From NCBI RefSeq assembly GCF_026016325.1, contig NZ_CP087203.1, forward strand, positions 2,232,001-2,296,000: a DNA stretch of 64,000 nt, read 5' to 3'. The notes under the pieces were generated by a model. The model ran no database searches. It was not told the origin of the DNA and worked only from the letters and a program-made list of their open reading frames with translations. The position numbers and the translations under genes are program-made. How positions within the stretch are numbered: the first letter of the stretch is position 1; each line of letters begins with the position of its first letter. The DNA comes from Pseudomonas sp. B21-056. Its GTDB lineage: Bacteria; Pseudomonadota; Gammaproteobacteria; Pseudomonadales; Pseudomonadaceae. Of the stretch, positions 1 through 10,889 are shown piece after piece.

Positions 1-469
1 GCGGCATCATGATGCGCGACAGGTGCGGGTGGCCGGGGAAATCGATCCCGTACATGTCCCACACTTCACGTTCGTACCAGTTGGCGTTCGGCCAGATACC
101 GGTCACGGTCGGCACGCTGAGGTCGCCCTCGGACAAGGCGACCTTGATCATTACGTCACTATTACGCTCGATCGACATCAGGTGATAGAACACGGTGAAG
201 TCGACGCCATCGGGCAGGCCCTGGCGCTTGGTGCGCAGGCGCTCGTCCACGCCGTGCAGGTCATAGAGCATGACGTACGGCTTGGGCAGGTTGCGCAGGA
301 AGGTCAGGACTTCGACGAGTCTGGCACGGGCAACCCACAGCACCGGCATGCCGGTGCGGGTCGGCTGGGCGGTGAACGCCTCGGCGCCAAAACGGTTGTT
401 CAGTTCGACGACCACATCCTGGTCGTCTGCCTTGTAGGGCGGGATGTACAGAGCACTGCCTGTAGTCAT
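1..469 (-). CDS. nuoC: NADH-quinone oxidoreductase subunit C/D (5' part, runs off the window)
   Basis: This is the N-terminal 156 residues of the NuoC part of complex I, which sits in the peripheral arm and helps carry electrons from NADH to quinone. The translation starts [17 protein letters not shown] and contains the NuoC hallmark [18 protein letters not shown] near its window end. In Pseudomonas nuoC and nuoD are normally fused into one gene of roughly 590 codons; only the NuoC portion is visible, so the fusion is family knowledge, not seen here. It lies 73 bases downstream of nuoB on the same strand, as in the nuo operon. The ATG at 467-469 is the only good start. Confidence 0.93.
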   Translation of the reverse strand, partial: MTTGSALYIPPYKADDQDVVVELNNRFGAEAFTAQPTRTGMPVLWVARARLVEVLTFLRNLPKPYVMLYDLHGVDERLRTKRQGLPDGVDFTVFYHLMSIERNSDVMIKVALSEGDLSVPTVTGIWPNANWYEREVWDMYGIDFPGHPHLSRIMMP

Positions 470-542
470 GGTTATTTATCGCTTTCGGTCAACGTAAAGA
501 ATGAAGCCAGGTTCGTGTTTCTTGTTCAGGAACAGAGCTGGA

Positions 543-1217
543 TCAGACTTCGTCGGGGCTGCGCAGGTTGGTGACTGCGATACGCTGTTCGCGGCGCTGT
601 TCCTTTTGCGACGGCATCTCGGCGCGATACACGCCTTGATCACCAACGACCCAGGACAGTGGGCGACGCTCCTGGCCAATCGACTCCTGCAACAGCATCA
701 GGCCTTGCAGGAAAGCTTCAGGGCGGGGCGGGCAGCCAGGCACGTAGACGTCCACGGGCAGGAACTTGTCCACCCCTTGAACGACGGAGTAGATGTCGTA
801 CATGCCACCGGAGTTGGCGCACGAACCCATGGAGATAACCCATTTCGGTTCGAGCATTTGCTCGTAGAGACGCTGGATGATCGGCGCCATCTTGATGAAG
901 CAGGTACCGGCGATAACCATGAAGTCCGCCTGGCGCGGCGATGCCCGGATCACCTCGGCGCCAAAGCGCGCGATGTCGTGGGGCGCCGTGAAGGCGGTGG
1001 TCATTTCCACGTAGCAGCACGAAAGGCCGAAGTTGTACGGCCACAGGGAGTTCTTGCGACCCCAGTTGACCGTGCTGTTCAGCACGTCTTCGAGCTTGCC
1101 CATGAAGATGTTCTTGTGGACTTGATCTTCTAACGGATCGGCGACGGTTTCCCGTTCGCCAATCGGATACTGCTCGTTAGGAGCATCGGGGTCGATCCTG
1201 GTGAGATTGTATTGCAT
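543..1217 (-). CDS. nuoB: NADH-quinone oxidoreductase subunit B
   Basis: NuoB (224 aa) carries the terminal 4Fe-4S cluster N2 of complex I, next to the quinone site. The cluster cysteines are visible in [16 protein letters not shown] and PGCPPRPE, with GTCFIKM between them. A TTG two codons upstream gives a slightly longer frame. The ATG at 1217 is preferred because a GAGG lies about 9 bases before it and the family N-terminus is MQYNLTRID. The gene starts 10 bases after nuoA ends, so it is co-transcribed. Length and sequence are normal. Confidence 0.96.
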   Translation of the reverse strand: MQYNLTRIDPDAPNEQYPIGERETVADPLEDQVHKNIFMGKLEDVLNSTVNWGRKNSLWPYNFGLSCCYVEMTTAFTAPHDIARFGAEVIRASPRQADFMVIAGTCFIKMAPIIQRLYEQMLEPKWVISMGSCANSGGMYDIYSVVQGVDKFLPVDVYVPGCPPRPEAFLQGLMLLQESIGQERRPLSWVVGDQGVYRAEMPSQKEQRREQRIAVTNLRSPDEV

Positions 1218-1227
1218 TGCCAAAGCC

Positions 1228-1641
1228 TCATTGTTTCAGCTTCGCTTGCCGCTTGCGCCGAGCTTCCGGAGCCCAATCAAGTGCCCCCACCCGGAAAAGG
1301 TAGACAAGACCTGCCAACAGAATTGCTATGAAAACGAGAGCTTCGACAAATCCGGTCCAGCCGCTTTCGCGGACGGACACAGACCAGGCAAAGAGAAAGA
1401 GGGCTTCGATATCGAAGATCACGAAGAGCATCGCGACCAGATAGAATTTGGCTGAGAGCCGCAAGCGGGCGCCACCGGTAGGCAGCATGCCGGACTCGAA
1501 CGGTTCGTTTTTGCTGCGGCCCCAGGCTTTTGACCCGAGAAGGCTCGACAGCCCGAGCATGAAGGCACACAGGCCGACGACACCCAGAAGGAAAATGGCA
1601 AAGCCCCAGTTGTGGGCCATGAGTCCTGTCGCTTCGGGCAT
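1228..1641 (-). CDS. nuoA: NADH-quinone oxidoreductase subunit A
   Basis: NuoA (137 aa) is a small membrane subunit of complex I near the quinone channel. Three hydrophobic helices are visible (around residues 10-32, 62-82 and 90-112), and the conserved [12 protein letters not shown] loop lies between helices 1 and 2. The frame is open 25 codons further upstream, but ATG at 1641 follows an AAGGA-like site and gives the usual Pseudomonas length. It is the first gene of the nuo operon, so the promoter should lie in the AT-rich stretch between 1642 and about 1960. Confidence 0.94.
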   Translation of the reverse strand: MPEATGLMAHNWGFAIFLLGVVGLCAFMLGLSSLLGSKAWGRSKNEPFESGMLPTGGARLRLSAKFYLVAMLFVIFDIEALFLFAWSVSVRESGWTGFVEALVFIAILLAGLVYLFRVGALDWAPEARRKRQAKLKQ

Positions 1642-2064
1642 GCTGGAAATCCTTAACAGAGGGCAAAGGCCTCTGAGCTTGAAAAGAAATAACGCAGTGA
1701 CGATATGTCGCAGCAATCGATCGCGGTGATTTTATGGCTAAACACCGAGCAAGTAAAATTCCTATAGCGAAATTATTTATTGGAATAAGGACATGGCACC
1801 TCTCGAAGCGGCCGCAACCCCCCAGCCCTGTGGGTATTGATCGTTTATTGGGCTGTTATATTTCGGACAGTGCACATGATGATAATGCATCTCAAGTGAT
1901 AATCATTATTGTTTGATAGCAACTTTTCCTGATGGCTTCCTGTAACGTCCGGAAACTTGTGTTACATGAGCGCCGATAAAGTTGTGAGCACCTGCCGTTT
2001 TACTCTTTTTCAGACTGCCTGTTACTGCGTTCGATCAATTTTTCTGAAGGCTCTTCGATTTCCT
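1642..2064. other. Intergenic region upstream of nuoA, AT-rich
   Basis: This is the upper part of the gap between nuoA (leftward) and the aceA terminator. It is clearly richer in A+T than the flanking genes and should hold the nuo promoter on the minus strand. A near-palindrome at 1898-1909 resembles the right two thirds of a Fur box. I see no convincing coding region: the short plus-strand frames have no ribosome site and no recognisable product. Confidence 0.5.
1895..1911. promoter_or_regulatory. Fur-box-like palindrome
   Basis: The core GATAATCATTAT matches 12 of 13 positions of the right end of the classical 19-bp Fur consensus, but the left hexamer is not conserved. It lies about 260 bases upstream of nuoA. 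Whether Fur binds here is inference only. Confidence 0.3.
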
Positions 2065-2154
2065 TGTGGGAGCGAGCCTGCTCGCGATAGCGATGCATCA
2101 GCTTGCACTGATGTTGAATGTGCCGGCGCTATCGCGAGCAGGCTCGCTCCCACA
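2065..2154. repeat. REPIN, class A (two inverted REP sequences)
   Basis: Two copies of a REP element with core GAGCGAGCCTGCTCGCGA face each other, separated by about 35 bases. They begin with TGTGGG and end with CCCACA. The same class recurs at 10733, 12152, 19628, 26216, 30760, 35311 and 55019. Such doublets are spread by RAYT transposases encoded elsewhere in Pseudomonas genomes. Confidence 0.9.
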
Positions 2155-2186
2155 GGAGAAGATGTGTTGCTGGTAAAGGGTAGGCG

Positions 2187-2213
2187 AAAAAAAGCCCCGA
2201 ACCAGTCGGGGCG
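2187..2213 (-). terminator. Rho-independent terminator of aceA
   Basis: Read on the minus strand, a 7-bp GC stem (GCCCCGA/TCGGGGC, 2194-2212) with a 5-base loop is followed by seven T residues. It lies about 60 bases after the aceA stop codon. Confidence 0.85.
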
Positions 2214-2273
2214 TCAGATCGTCAGCCTTGCGGTTAGTTTTTATTCGGTCCGCAAGGGCCGTTTACCCGTGGA

Positions 2274-3599
<1,326 letters not shown>

Positions 3600-3982
3600 G
3601 GAGATAAACCTCGTCGCATCGTCGGGTGTGGAAGATTCCTGCTCCTGCCGTTCACCAATCATTGGCGAAGAAGGCTGCTCGCTGGCCAGGGGGCCGGGCG
3701 TACAAGTCGGTTCAGGCGGGGCGGCGACGGGATGAACGATGGGCTCGAGGGGAAAGTGAGCAGGTAGAGGCGGACTGCGGGCGCATTCGGGCGTCGTGGG
3801 CCCTTGTACGAACTCAGAGTGATGCCGGGTTACCTAGTTACGCTTCCGTCCCTCGGGACAACTTCGTTCCAGTCGCAACCTCGTCAAACACACCTTGTGG
3901 GCAGTACAGACACGAATCGGCTTGCGGGGTAGGTGCAAGCGGCGACCCGAAGGCCCTTGCCAGGGCCCCTGATTAGCGGGAG

Positions 3983-4008
3983 CGAGGCCATCATGCCTTC
4001 GGTTTTTT
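3983..4008 (+). terminator. Terminator-like hairpin on the plus strand
   Basis: CGAGGC and GCCTTCG form a 6-bp stem with one bulged base around the loop CATCAT, followed by GG and six T residues. No plus-strand gene precedes it, so a small RNA is one possibility; chance is another. Confidence 0.35.
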
Positions 4009-4024
4009 GGCTCGTCAAACGTTT

Positions 4025-4050
4025 TGTAGTGCTTTTTTTCAAGCACTACA
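4025..4050. repeat. Perfect inverted repeat, 10-bp arms
   Basis: TGTAGTGCTT at 4025-4034 and AAGCACTACA at 4041-4050 are exact reverse complements around a 6-base T-rich loop. It lies about 40 bases past the stop of the leftward secretin-like gene and may help end that transcript, although no T-run follows on the minus strand. Confidence 0.45.
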
Positions 4051-4090
4051 TCTTTGGTCTAATACGACTCGTCAGTCAGTTTTTGGTGCT

Positions 4091-4852
4091 TCAGTTCAGG
4101 GTATCGACTTTGACCCGCAGAATCATGTCGTCGCGGCCCTGGGTCGAGTAGCTGCGGGTCAGGCCCTGTTTGTCGGCTTGGGTCTGGCGATTCACGCCCG
4201 CCAGGGTGATCCATTCACCCAGCCGTCCGCTGACAGTTGTGTCGGTACTCTGAACGTTCACTACATCGGGACGTTCCTGGCTCATGCGGTCACGGTTGGT
4301 ACTGATGCTCAGATGAACGGTCTCGCCGGTGACGCTCGCCGTGACATAGAAACCCTGGGTGACGTTGCGGTATTCGGTCTGGCTTTGCATGCCGCCGTAG
4401 CTGTCGGTCTGGCTGCTGGTGAACGGTACGCTCTGGCCGACCTGGATCAGCGCCGGCTGGCCTTCACTGGCTTGCACTTGTTGCACGCCACCGTCACGGC
4501 TGGCCGTGCTGCGGTTGATGATCCGGGTCTGGCTGGGGGCGGCGCCGTTGATGGAGTAGCCCTGGTCGCCCTGCAGGTTGTTTTCGTTGGTGTCGACCGT
4601 GATCAGCAGGCGCTTGGGGGCGGTGTCCAATTGGGCGAGAAATTCTCGCAGTTCCTCGATCTTGCCGGGCTCGGCGTTGACGATCAGTTGGTTGCCGTAG
4701 GCGCTGACCTGGCCGTCCTTGCCGATGAAGTCCTGCGCCACCGGGAGCAGGTCGGCGCTGGTGCGGTAGTTCAACGGCACGATTTGCGTGTCGGCCATGA
4801 CCGACAGGCTGCAACCGAGCAGCAGGGTGGCCAGGAGGGTGCGTAGCGACAT
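4091..4852 (-). CDS. Secretin-like (NolW/PulD N-domain-type) exported protein
   Basis: This 253-aa protein starts with a clear signal peptide (MSLRTLLATLLLGCSLSVMA, cleavage after VMA near residue 20). The stretch IVPLNYRTSADLLPVAQDFIGKDGQVSAYGNQLIV is the short secretin N-domain fold (NolW-like). The second half, from about residue 100, resembles the start of a secretin barrel region (ASEGQPALIQVGQSVPF; YVTASVTGETVHLSI). It is much shorter than a true pore-forming secretin (over 400 aa) and stands alone without secretion genes, so it is probably not a functional outer-membrane channel. Its role is unknown; a stand-alone periplasmic or outer-membrane-associated protein is the safest description. 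Confidence 0.7.
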   Translation of the reverse strand: MSLRTLLATLLLGCSLSVMADTQIVPLNYRTSADLLPVAQDFIGKDGQVSAYGNQLIVNAEPGKIEELREFLAQLDTAPKRLLITVDTNENNLQGDQGYSINGAAPSQTRIINRSTASRDGGVQQVQASEGQPALIQVGQSVPFTSSQTDSYGGMQSQTEYRNVTQGFYVTASVTGETVHLSISTNRDRMSQERPDVVNVQSTDTTVSGRLGEWITLAGVNRQTQADKQGLTRSYSTQGRDDMILRVKVDTLN

Positions 4853-4929
4853 TCCATTTCTCCGCGGGACAAAGGCTTGATATTGCCAGTTTGTCGGCCC
4901 AGGGTGGGGCAAGTTGAATGATAGACGGC

Positions 4930-4965
4930 AAAACGCCCCGGCATCGGTGGATGGCGGGGCGTTTT
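4930..4965 (-). terminator. Bidirectional-looking terminator after the GNAT gene
   Basis: AAAACGCCCCG and CGGGGCGTTTT form an 11-bp stem with A and T runs on both sides. On the minus strand it ends the roxA-GNAT transcript before the secretin-like gene begins. Confidence 0.85.
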
Positions 4966-4984
4966 GAGCGTTGCACGATGCTCT

Positions 4985-5116
4985 TGTGGCGAGGGGATTT
5001 ATCCCCGCTGGGCTGCGCAGCAGCCCCAACACAGGCGACTCAATCCGTCTGATACACCGAGTCGCAGGGCTTTGGGGCTGCTGCGCAGCCCAGCGGGGAT
5101 AAATCCCCTCGCCACA
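4985..5116. repeat. REPIN, class B
   Basis: A long inverted pair starts TGTGGCGAGGGGATTTATCC and ends in its complement, with inner arms built around GGGCTGCGCAGCAGCCCC. It sits in the gap between a terminator and the GNAT gene. The same class occurs at 8302, 21666, 34433, 44395, 48004, 52597 and 61926. Confidence 0.9.
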
Positions 5117-5145
5117 GATAAATCTCCTATTCACAAGGGATCGCT

Positions 5146-5571
5146 TCAGGCCGAGCGCCGCACCATGTCCACATGGGGAATCCCGGCTTCCAGGAACTCC
5201 TCGCTGACCACTGCAAAACCCAGCCGCTCATAGAACGGCGTGGCATGCACCTGGGCGCTGAGCTTCTGTTGCTTTAGCCCGCGCTTTTCGGCTTCGGCGA
5301 TCAGCGCATGCATCAGTGCATCGCCCACTTTCAGGCCGCGCCAGTCCTTGAGTACCGAAACACGGCCAATGTGACCGTCGGTCAGCAGGCGTGCGGTGCC
5401 GATGGGGAAGTCGCCTTCGAATGCGAGGAAATGCACCGCGCCCTGATCGTCGGCATCCCATTCCAGCTCGGGTGGGACGGATTGCTCGACGATGAACACG
5501 CTTTCACGAATGCGCCGGATCTCGGCGTTATCCTTTTGCCAGTCTGCGACACGAACGTGGATTTTATTCAT
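5146..5571 (-). CDS. GNAT-family N-acetyltransferase
   Basis: This 141-aa protein has the GNAT acetyl-CoA fold: an N-terminal strand-helix unit (IRRIRESVFIVEQSVPPELEWD, as in ElaA/PA-type members), the central AVHFLAFEGDFPIGTARLL strand pair, the acetyl-CoA loop region VLKDWRGLKVGDALM, and the C-terminal motif ATPFYERLGFAVVSEEFLEAGIPHV. The substrate is not evident. The ATG at 5571 overlaps the roxA stop by 8 bases, so the two genes are translationally coupled. Longer upstream frames run inside roxA and are not needed. Confidence 0.85.
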   Translation of the reverse strand: MNKIHVRVADWQKDNAEIRRIRESVFIVEQSVPPELEWDADDQGAVHFLAFEGDFPIGTARLLTDGHIGRVSVLKDWRGLKVGDALMHALIAEAEKRGLKQQKLSAQVHATPFYERLGFAVVSEEFLEAGIPHVDMVRRSA

Positions 5572-6730
5572 CGGCGAACCCCAGGCTGCCTTGCTTGACC
5601 AGCTCACAGATCAGGCCGCGACCGTCTTCGTCGGTCAGCCATGGGCCGAGGTTTTCAATGTGCAGGGCGTCGGCCGCGCAGATCATTTTCAACAACTCGC
5701 GCAGCTTGCCCGGCAGGTAGCGACTCTGGCCGCTGGCGAACAGCAGCAGGTCATCATCGACTTCCGACCAGGCCAGGCGCGCGCTCGGGTTGCGGATGAT
5801 CACGGCGCCCTGTTCCAGGCCGGCCAGCAGGTCGTCTTCTTCCAGCTCGGGGCCGACCACCAGTTCCGGGTAGCGCGGCTCGGTCATGAACTGGCCGAAC
5901 CAGGTCAGCAGCAGGCGCTCGTCGCTCATGTGTTCGGCCAGCAAACCCTTGAGGCGGTCGAGGGCGTCGTGCTGGATCTGGTGCGGGTCGGCCACGGGGC
6001 GCGCATCGGCGTCGGTGTAGCGCTCTTCGTCGGGCAGGAACTGGCTGAGGAAGTCGGTGAAGTGGGTCAGCACTTCGGCGGCGCTCGGTGCACGGAAGCC
6101 TACGGAGTAGGTCATGCAGTCATCCACGGCCACGCCGCAATGAGCCAGGCGCGGCGGCAGGTAAAGCATGTCGCCGGGTTCCAGGACCCACTCGTCGGTG
6201 GCGTCGAAGTCGGCGAGGATGCGCAGGTCGGCGTGAGGCAGCAGCGGGCTCTCGGAGTCGCACATCTGGCCGATTTTCCAGTTGCGCTTGCCATGGCCCT
6301 GCAGCAGGAACACGTCGTAGTTATCGAAGTGCGGGCCGACGCTGCCACCCGGGGCGGCGAAGCTGATCATCACGTCGTCGATGCGCCAGCTCGGCAGGAA
6401 GCGGAAGTGTTCCAGCAGCTCGCTGACTTCCGGAACGAACTGATCGACCGCCTGCACCAGCAGGGTCCAGTCGCGCTCCGGCAGCTTGCTGAATTCGTCT
6501 TCGGCGAACGGGCCACGACGCAGCTCCCAGGGCCGCTCGCCATGCTCGAGTACCAGGCGCGATTCGACTTCTTCTTCCAGGGCCAGGCCGGCCAGTTCAT
6601 CGGCATCGATCGGGCTTTCGAAGTCGGGAATCGCCTGGCGGATCAGCAGTGGTTTTTTCTGCCAGTAGTCGCGCAGGAACTCCCGTGCCGTGATGCCGCC
6701 CAGGAGTTGCAGAGGAATATCAGGATTCAT
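5564..6730 (-). CDS. roxA: Ribosomal protein L16 arginine hydroxylase (JmjC cupin oxygenase)
   Basis: This 388-aa protein is a 2-oxoglutarate/Fe(II) oxygenase of the YcfD/RoxA family, which hydroxylates an arginine of ribosomal protein L16. The iron ligands are visible as the HFD of GGSVGPHFDNYDVFLLQ and the later histidine of PPRLAHCGVAV. The N-terminal FLRDYWQKKPLLIRQAIPDF and the C-terminal winged region are typical, and the length is within the family norm. It is the first gene of a two-gene unit with the overlapping acetyltransferase. The ATG at 6730 is the natural start. Confidence 0.88.
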   Translation of the reverse strand: MNPDIPLQLLGGITAREFLRDYWQKKPLLIRQAIPDFESPIDADELAGLALEEEVESRLVLEHGERPWELRRGPFAEDEFSKLPERDWTLLVQAVDQFVPEVSELLEHFRFLPSWRIDDVMISFAAPGGSVGPHFDNYDVFLLQGHGKRNWKIGQMCDSESPLLPHADLRILADFDATDEWVLEPGDMLYLPPRLAHCGVAVDDCMTYSVGFRAPSAAEVLTHFTDFLSQFLPDEERYTDADARPVADPHQIQHDALDRLKGLLAEHMSDERLLLTWFGQFMTEPRYPELVVGPELEEDDLLAGLEQGAVIIRNPSARLAWSEVDDDLLLFASGQSRYLPGKLRELLKMICAADALHIENLGPWLTDEDGRGLICELVKQGSLGFADE

Positions 6731-6768
6731 GTGTAACCTATTGAAAAAATATACTTTTCAGACGCGAA

Positions 6769-6796
6769 TAAAAACGCCCGGCGCGGCCGGGCGTCT
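6769..6796 (-). terminator. Terminator of purB
   Basis: On the minus strand a GC-rich stem (ACGCCCG with CGGGCGT, 6774-6794) is followed by TTTTTAT. It lies just after the purB stop and before the roxA start. Confidence 0.85.
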
Positions 6797-6814
6797 CAGG
6801 GGCAAAGCGCTCGG

Positions 6815-8272
<1,458 letters not shown>

Positions 8273-8301
8273 TTACGCGTAACGAAGTACTATTTATTAC
8301 C

Positions 8302-8423
8302 TGTGGCGAGGGAGCTTGCTCCCGCTGGGGCGCGAAGCGGCCCTGAATCCAGGCAAGCCGTTCGACCAGCCAGACGCAAAGGGGCTGCGCTGCAGCCCAG
8401 CGGGAGCAAGCTCCCTCGCCACA
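8302..8423. repeat. REPIN, class B variant
   Basis: An inverted pair begins TGTGGCGAGGGAGCTTGCTC and ends in its complement, between hflD and purB. Compared with the 4985 copy, the outer hairpin reads GGGAGCTTGCTCCC in place of GGGGATTTATCCCC. Confidence 0.9.
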
Positions 8424-8443
8424 AAAAAACGGGTTGAGACGAC

Positions 8444-9067
8444 TTATTCGTTGCGCATCAACGGGTAAAGCTCTTTCAGCAATTTGCGTCGGCTGATCAC
8501 CAGTTGCCAGCGATGCCCCCCCAGTTGTCGCCACAGCCGCGCCGAACGAATGCCGGCCAGCAACAGGGCACGGATCTTCGAGGCGTTGCTGGGCTGTTGC
8601 AGGTTGCGCATGTCGCCATGCACCTGGATACGCTGGCGCAGGGTGCTCAGGGTGTCCTGGTACAGCGCGCCGCAGGCAGCGATGACGTTTTCGTGGGAAG
8701 GACCGAAATGCTCGACCTGGGACTGGATCTGCGGCAGGCGCTTGCCGATGGTGTCCAGCAGGTCGTCGCGCTTGGCGAGCTGGCGTTCAAGGCCCAGCAT
8801 CGACAGGGCATAGCGCAGCGGTTCGCGTTGCAGGGCGCTGGGGTCGCGCTCCAGGGCGCCGATCAGTGCGCGATAGCCTTCGCGCAGGTTCAGGTCGTCG
8901 CCGCCATAGACTTCCAGGGTGTCCTTGGGGTCGCGCACCAGCAGGCTGCCGAGCATGCAGCTCAGGCCGGCCTCGGAGGTCTGGCCGGTCTTGGCGATCC
9001 GGTCCACCAGCACGGCGGCGAGAAACACACCGCCCAACGCCGTCAGTTGCTCCTGGATCGGGTTCAT
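8444..9067 (-). CDS. hflD: HflD, high frequency lysogenization protein homologue
   Basis: This 207-aa protein matches HflD, a membrane-associated helical protein that in E. coli lowers the activity of phage lambda CII. Its own cellular role is unclear. Recognisable segments are [28 protein letters not shown] and [26 protein letters not shown] at the C-terminus. ATG at 9067 overlaps the mnmA stop in an ATGA arrangement, a strong sign of coupling. A start 5 codons upstream is possible but less likely. Confidence 0.9.
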   Translation of the reverse strand: MNPIQEQLTALGGVFLAAVLVDRIAKTGQTSEAGLSCMLGSLLVRDPKDTLEVYGGDDLNLREGYRALIGALERDPSALQREPLRYALSMLGLERQLAKRDDLLDTIGKRLPQIQSQVEHFGPSHENVIAACGALYQDTLSTLRQRIQVHGDMRNLQQPSNASKIRALLLAGIRSARLWRQLGGHRWQLVISRRKLLKELYPLMRNE

Positions 9068-10188
9068 GCCTTGCTGCTCCACGGCTCTGCGACTTCGATC
9101 ACGCCGCCGCCCAAGCAGATTTCGCCGTCGTAGAACACCACGGACTGGCCGGGGGTGACCGCCCGTTGTGGATCATCGAAGGTGGCGCGGTAGCCGGTGG
9201 CGGTCTTTTCCAGGGTGCAGGGCTGGTCGCTCTGGCGATAGCGTACCTTGGCCGTCAGGCGGCGCGGTTCGCTCAGGTCGATCGGGTTGACCCAATAGAT
9301 GTCGGAAGCGAGCAGGGCACGGGAAAACAACCACGGATGATCATTGCCCTGGCCGACGATCAGCTCGTTGTGCTCCAGGTCCTTGATCAACACGTACCAC
9401 GGCTCTTCGCCGGCGTCCTTCAGCCCGCCGATGCCCAGGCCCTGGCGTTGGCCGATGGTGTGGTACATCAGGCCATGGTGACGGCCGATGACTTCACCTG
9501 AGGGGGTCTTGATCTCGCCGGGCTGGGCCGGCAGGTATTGCTTGAGAAAGTCGCTGAAGCGCCGTTCGCCGATGAAGCAGATGCCGGTGGAGTCTTTCTT
9601 CTTAGCGGTGGCGAGGGCGTGTTTCTCGGCGATGGCCCGTACTTCGGGCTTCTCCAGTTCACCCACCGGGAACAGGGTCTTGGCGATCTGCTCGCCGCCG
9701 ACGGCATGCAGGAAGTAGCTCTGGTCCTTGTTCGGATCCAGGCCCTTGAGCAGCTCGGTGCGCCCGTCGATGTCACGGCGGCGCACATAGTGACCGGTGG
9801 CGATCAGGTCGGCGCCCAGCATCATGGCGTAGTCGAGGAACGCCTTGAACTTGATTTCGCGGTTGCAGAGGATGTCCGGGTTCGGCGTGCGGCCGGCCTT
9901 GTATTCGGCCAGGAAGTGCTCGAACACGTTGTCCCAGTACTCGGCGGCGAAATTGGCGGTGTGCAGCTTGATGCCGATTTTGTCGCACACGGCCTGGGCG
10001 TCCGCGAGGTCGTCCATGGCGGTGCAGTATTCGGTTCCGTCGTCTTCTTCCCAGTTCTTCATGAACAGGCCTTCCACCTCATAACCCTGCTCGATCAGCA
10101 GAAGGGCGGAAACGGAAGAGTCCACGCCGCCGGACATGCCGACAATGACGCGCTTCTTGGTGGAGCCGGAAGGAGCTGGATCACGCAT
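9064..10188 (-). CDS. mnmA: tRNA-specific 2-thiouridylase MnmA
   Basis: MnmA (374 aa) puts the sulfur on uridine 34 of tRNA-Lys, -Glu and -Gln. The PP-loop ATP site [10 protein letters not shown] is near residue 17. The catalytic cysteines are in [13 protein letters not shown] (C108) and [10 protein letters not shown], and FMKNWEEDD is the conserved specificity loop. MnmA takes its sulfur from the TusBCD-TusE relay, whose genes are also in this window (32968-34347). The gene heads the mnmA-hflD pair. Confidence 0.97.
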   Translation of the reverse strand: MRDPAPSGSTKKRVIVGMSGGVDSSVSALLLIEQGYEVEGLFMKNWEEDDGTEYCTAMDDLADAQAVCDKIGIKLHTANFAAEYWDNVFEHFLAEYKAGRTPNPDILCNREIKFKAFLDYAMMLGADLIATGHYVRRRDIDGRTELLKGLDPNKDQSYFLHAVGGEQIAKTLFPVGELEKPEVRAIAEKHALATAKKKDSTGICFIGERRFSDFLKQYLPAQPGEIKTPSGEVIGRHHGLMYHTIGQRQGLGIGGLKDAGEEPWYVLIKDLEHNELIVGQGNDHPWLFSRALLASDIYWVNPIDLSEPRRLTAKVRYRQSDQPCTLEKTATGYRATFDDPQRAVTPGQSVVFYDGEICLGGGVIEVAEPWSSKA

Positions 10189-10247
10189 AGGAATTCAATG
10201 AGTGTCTTGAAAAAGGACGCGATTCTATCAGGCCCGGGCGCGCAAGG

Positions 10248-10694
10248 CTAAAGAGAAGGGCGTATCAGTGCCAGACTGTGGCGATGGCCGGCCAGATAAT
10301 CGTCGATACAGCGGATGATCAGCTCGCTGCGCCAACGGTCGCGTTGTTCGAGCAGTTCGTCGCGGGTCAGCCACCGGGCACCCAGGATGCCGTCGTCCAG
10401 TTGATAGTCGGGGTGGTGCTTGAGCGCTTTGGCAGCGAAACAGACCCGTTGGTAGGTCACGCCATTGCTGGGGGCGGTATACAGGTAGATGCCGACCACG
10501 CTGGTGGGTTCTACGTCCCAGCCGGTTTCCTCCAGGGTTTCGCGCACGGCGGCTTCGCTCAGGCTTTCGTCCGGGTCCAGGTGCCCGGCAGGCTGATTGA
10601 GCACCGCGCGCCCGCCCTTGGATTCCTCCACCATCAGGAAGCGGCCGTTGTCCTCGACGATGGTGGCGACGGTGATGTGGGGTTTCCAATCCAT
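10248..10694 (-). CDS. nudJ: Nudix hydrolase, NudJ-like
   Basis: This 148-aa protein has a complete Nudix box, GHLDPDESLSEAAVRETLEE followed by TGW, which binds the divalent metals used to cleave nucleoside diphosphate-X compounds. Its position directly upstream of mnmA and its sequence (MDWKPHITVATIVEDNGRFLMVEE) match NudJ, a phosphatase of thiamin pyrophosphate and related compounds in E. coli. The ATG at 10694 is supported by the family start. The gap to mnmA is 59 bases and shows no terminator, so co-transcription is likely. Confidence 0.85.
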   Translation of the reverse strand: MDWKPHITVATIVEDNGRFLMVEESKGGRAVLNQPAGHLDPDESLSEAAVRETLEETGWDVEPTSVVGIYLYTAPSNGVTYQRVCFAAKALKHHPDYQLDDGILGARWLTRDELLEQRDRWRSELIIRCIDDYLAGHRHSLALIRPSL

Positions 10695-10732
10695 GTGGCT
10701 TCCTCGAAATCTGAATAGTGAAACACAACCCT

Positions 10733-10874
10733 TATGGGAGCGAGCCTGCTCGCGATGGCGGCAGGTCAGTCAATACAGGTGTCGGATGATAAACCACCAT
10801 CGCGAGCTGGCTCGCTCCCACAGGACTTTTGAACGGCCTGGAAACTGTGGAGGCCGAGCTTGCTCGCGATAGCG
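10733..10874. repeat. REP cluster, class A (three REP copies)
   Basis: An inverted pair (10733-10823) is followed after about 22 bases by a third, diverged REP in the forward direction (TGTGG..CTTGCTCGCGATAGCG, 10846-10874). The cluster fills the space between nudJ and the orphan gene at 10890. Confidence 0.85.
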
Positions 10875-10889
10875 CTGGGTCAGTCGATG

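Larger units (their letters stand above)
3600..4090. other. Intergenic region, aceA leader
   Basis: This 491-base gap lies between two leftward genes. It must hold the aceA promoter and a long leader. It also contains a plus-strand terminator-like hairpin (3983-4008) and a perfect 10-bp inverted repeat (4025-4050). Short frames on both strands have no family resemblance that I recognise. Confidence 0.5.

Noticed and set aside
2065..2154. Possible CRISPR-like repeats from the many GAGCGAGCCTGCTCGCG copies
   Set aside because: They are inverted, palindromic and dispersed, not regularly spaced direct repeats, and no cas gene is present.
3993..4151. Small plus-strand membrane-like peptide (MPSVFWLVKRFVVLFFKHYI)
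   Set aside because: It overlaps the terminator-like hairpin and the inverted repeat, lacks a ribosome site and runs into the secretin-like gene on the other strand.
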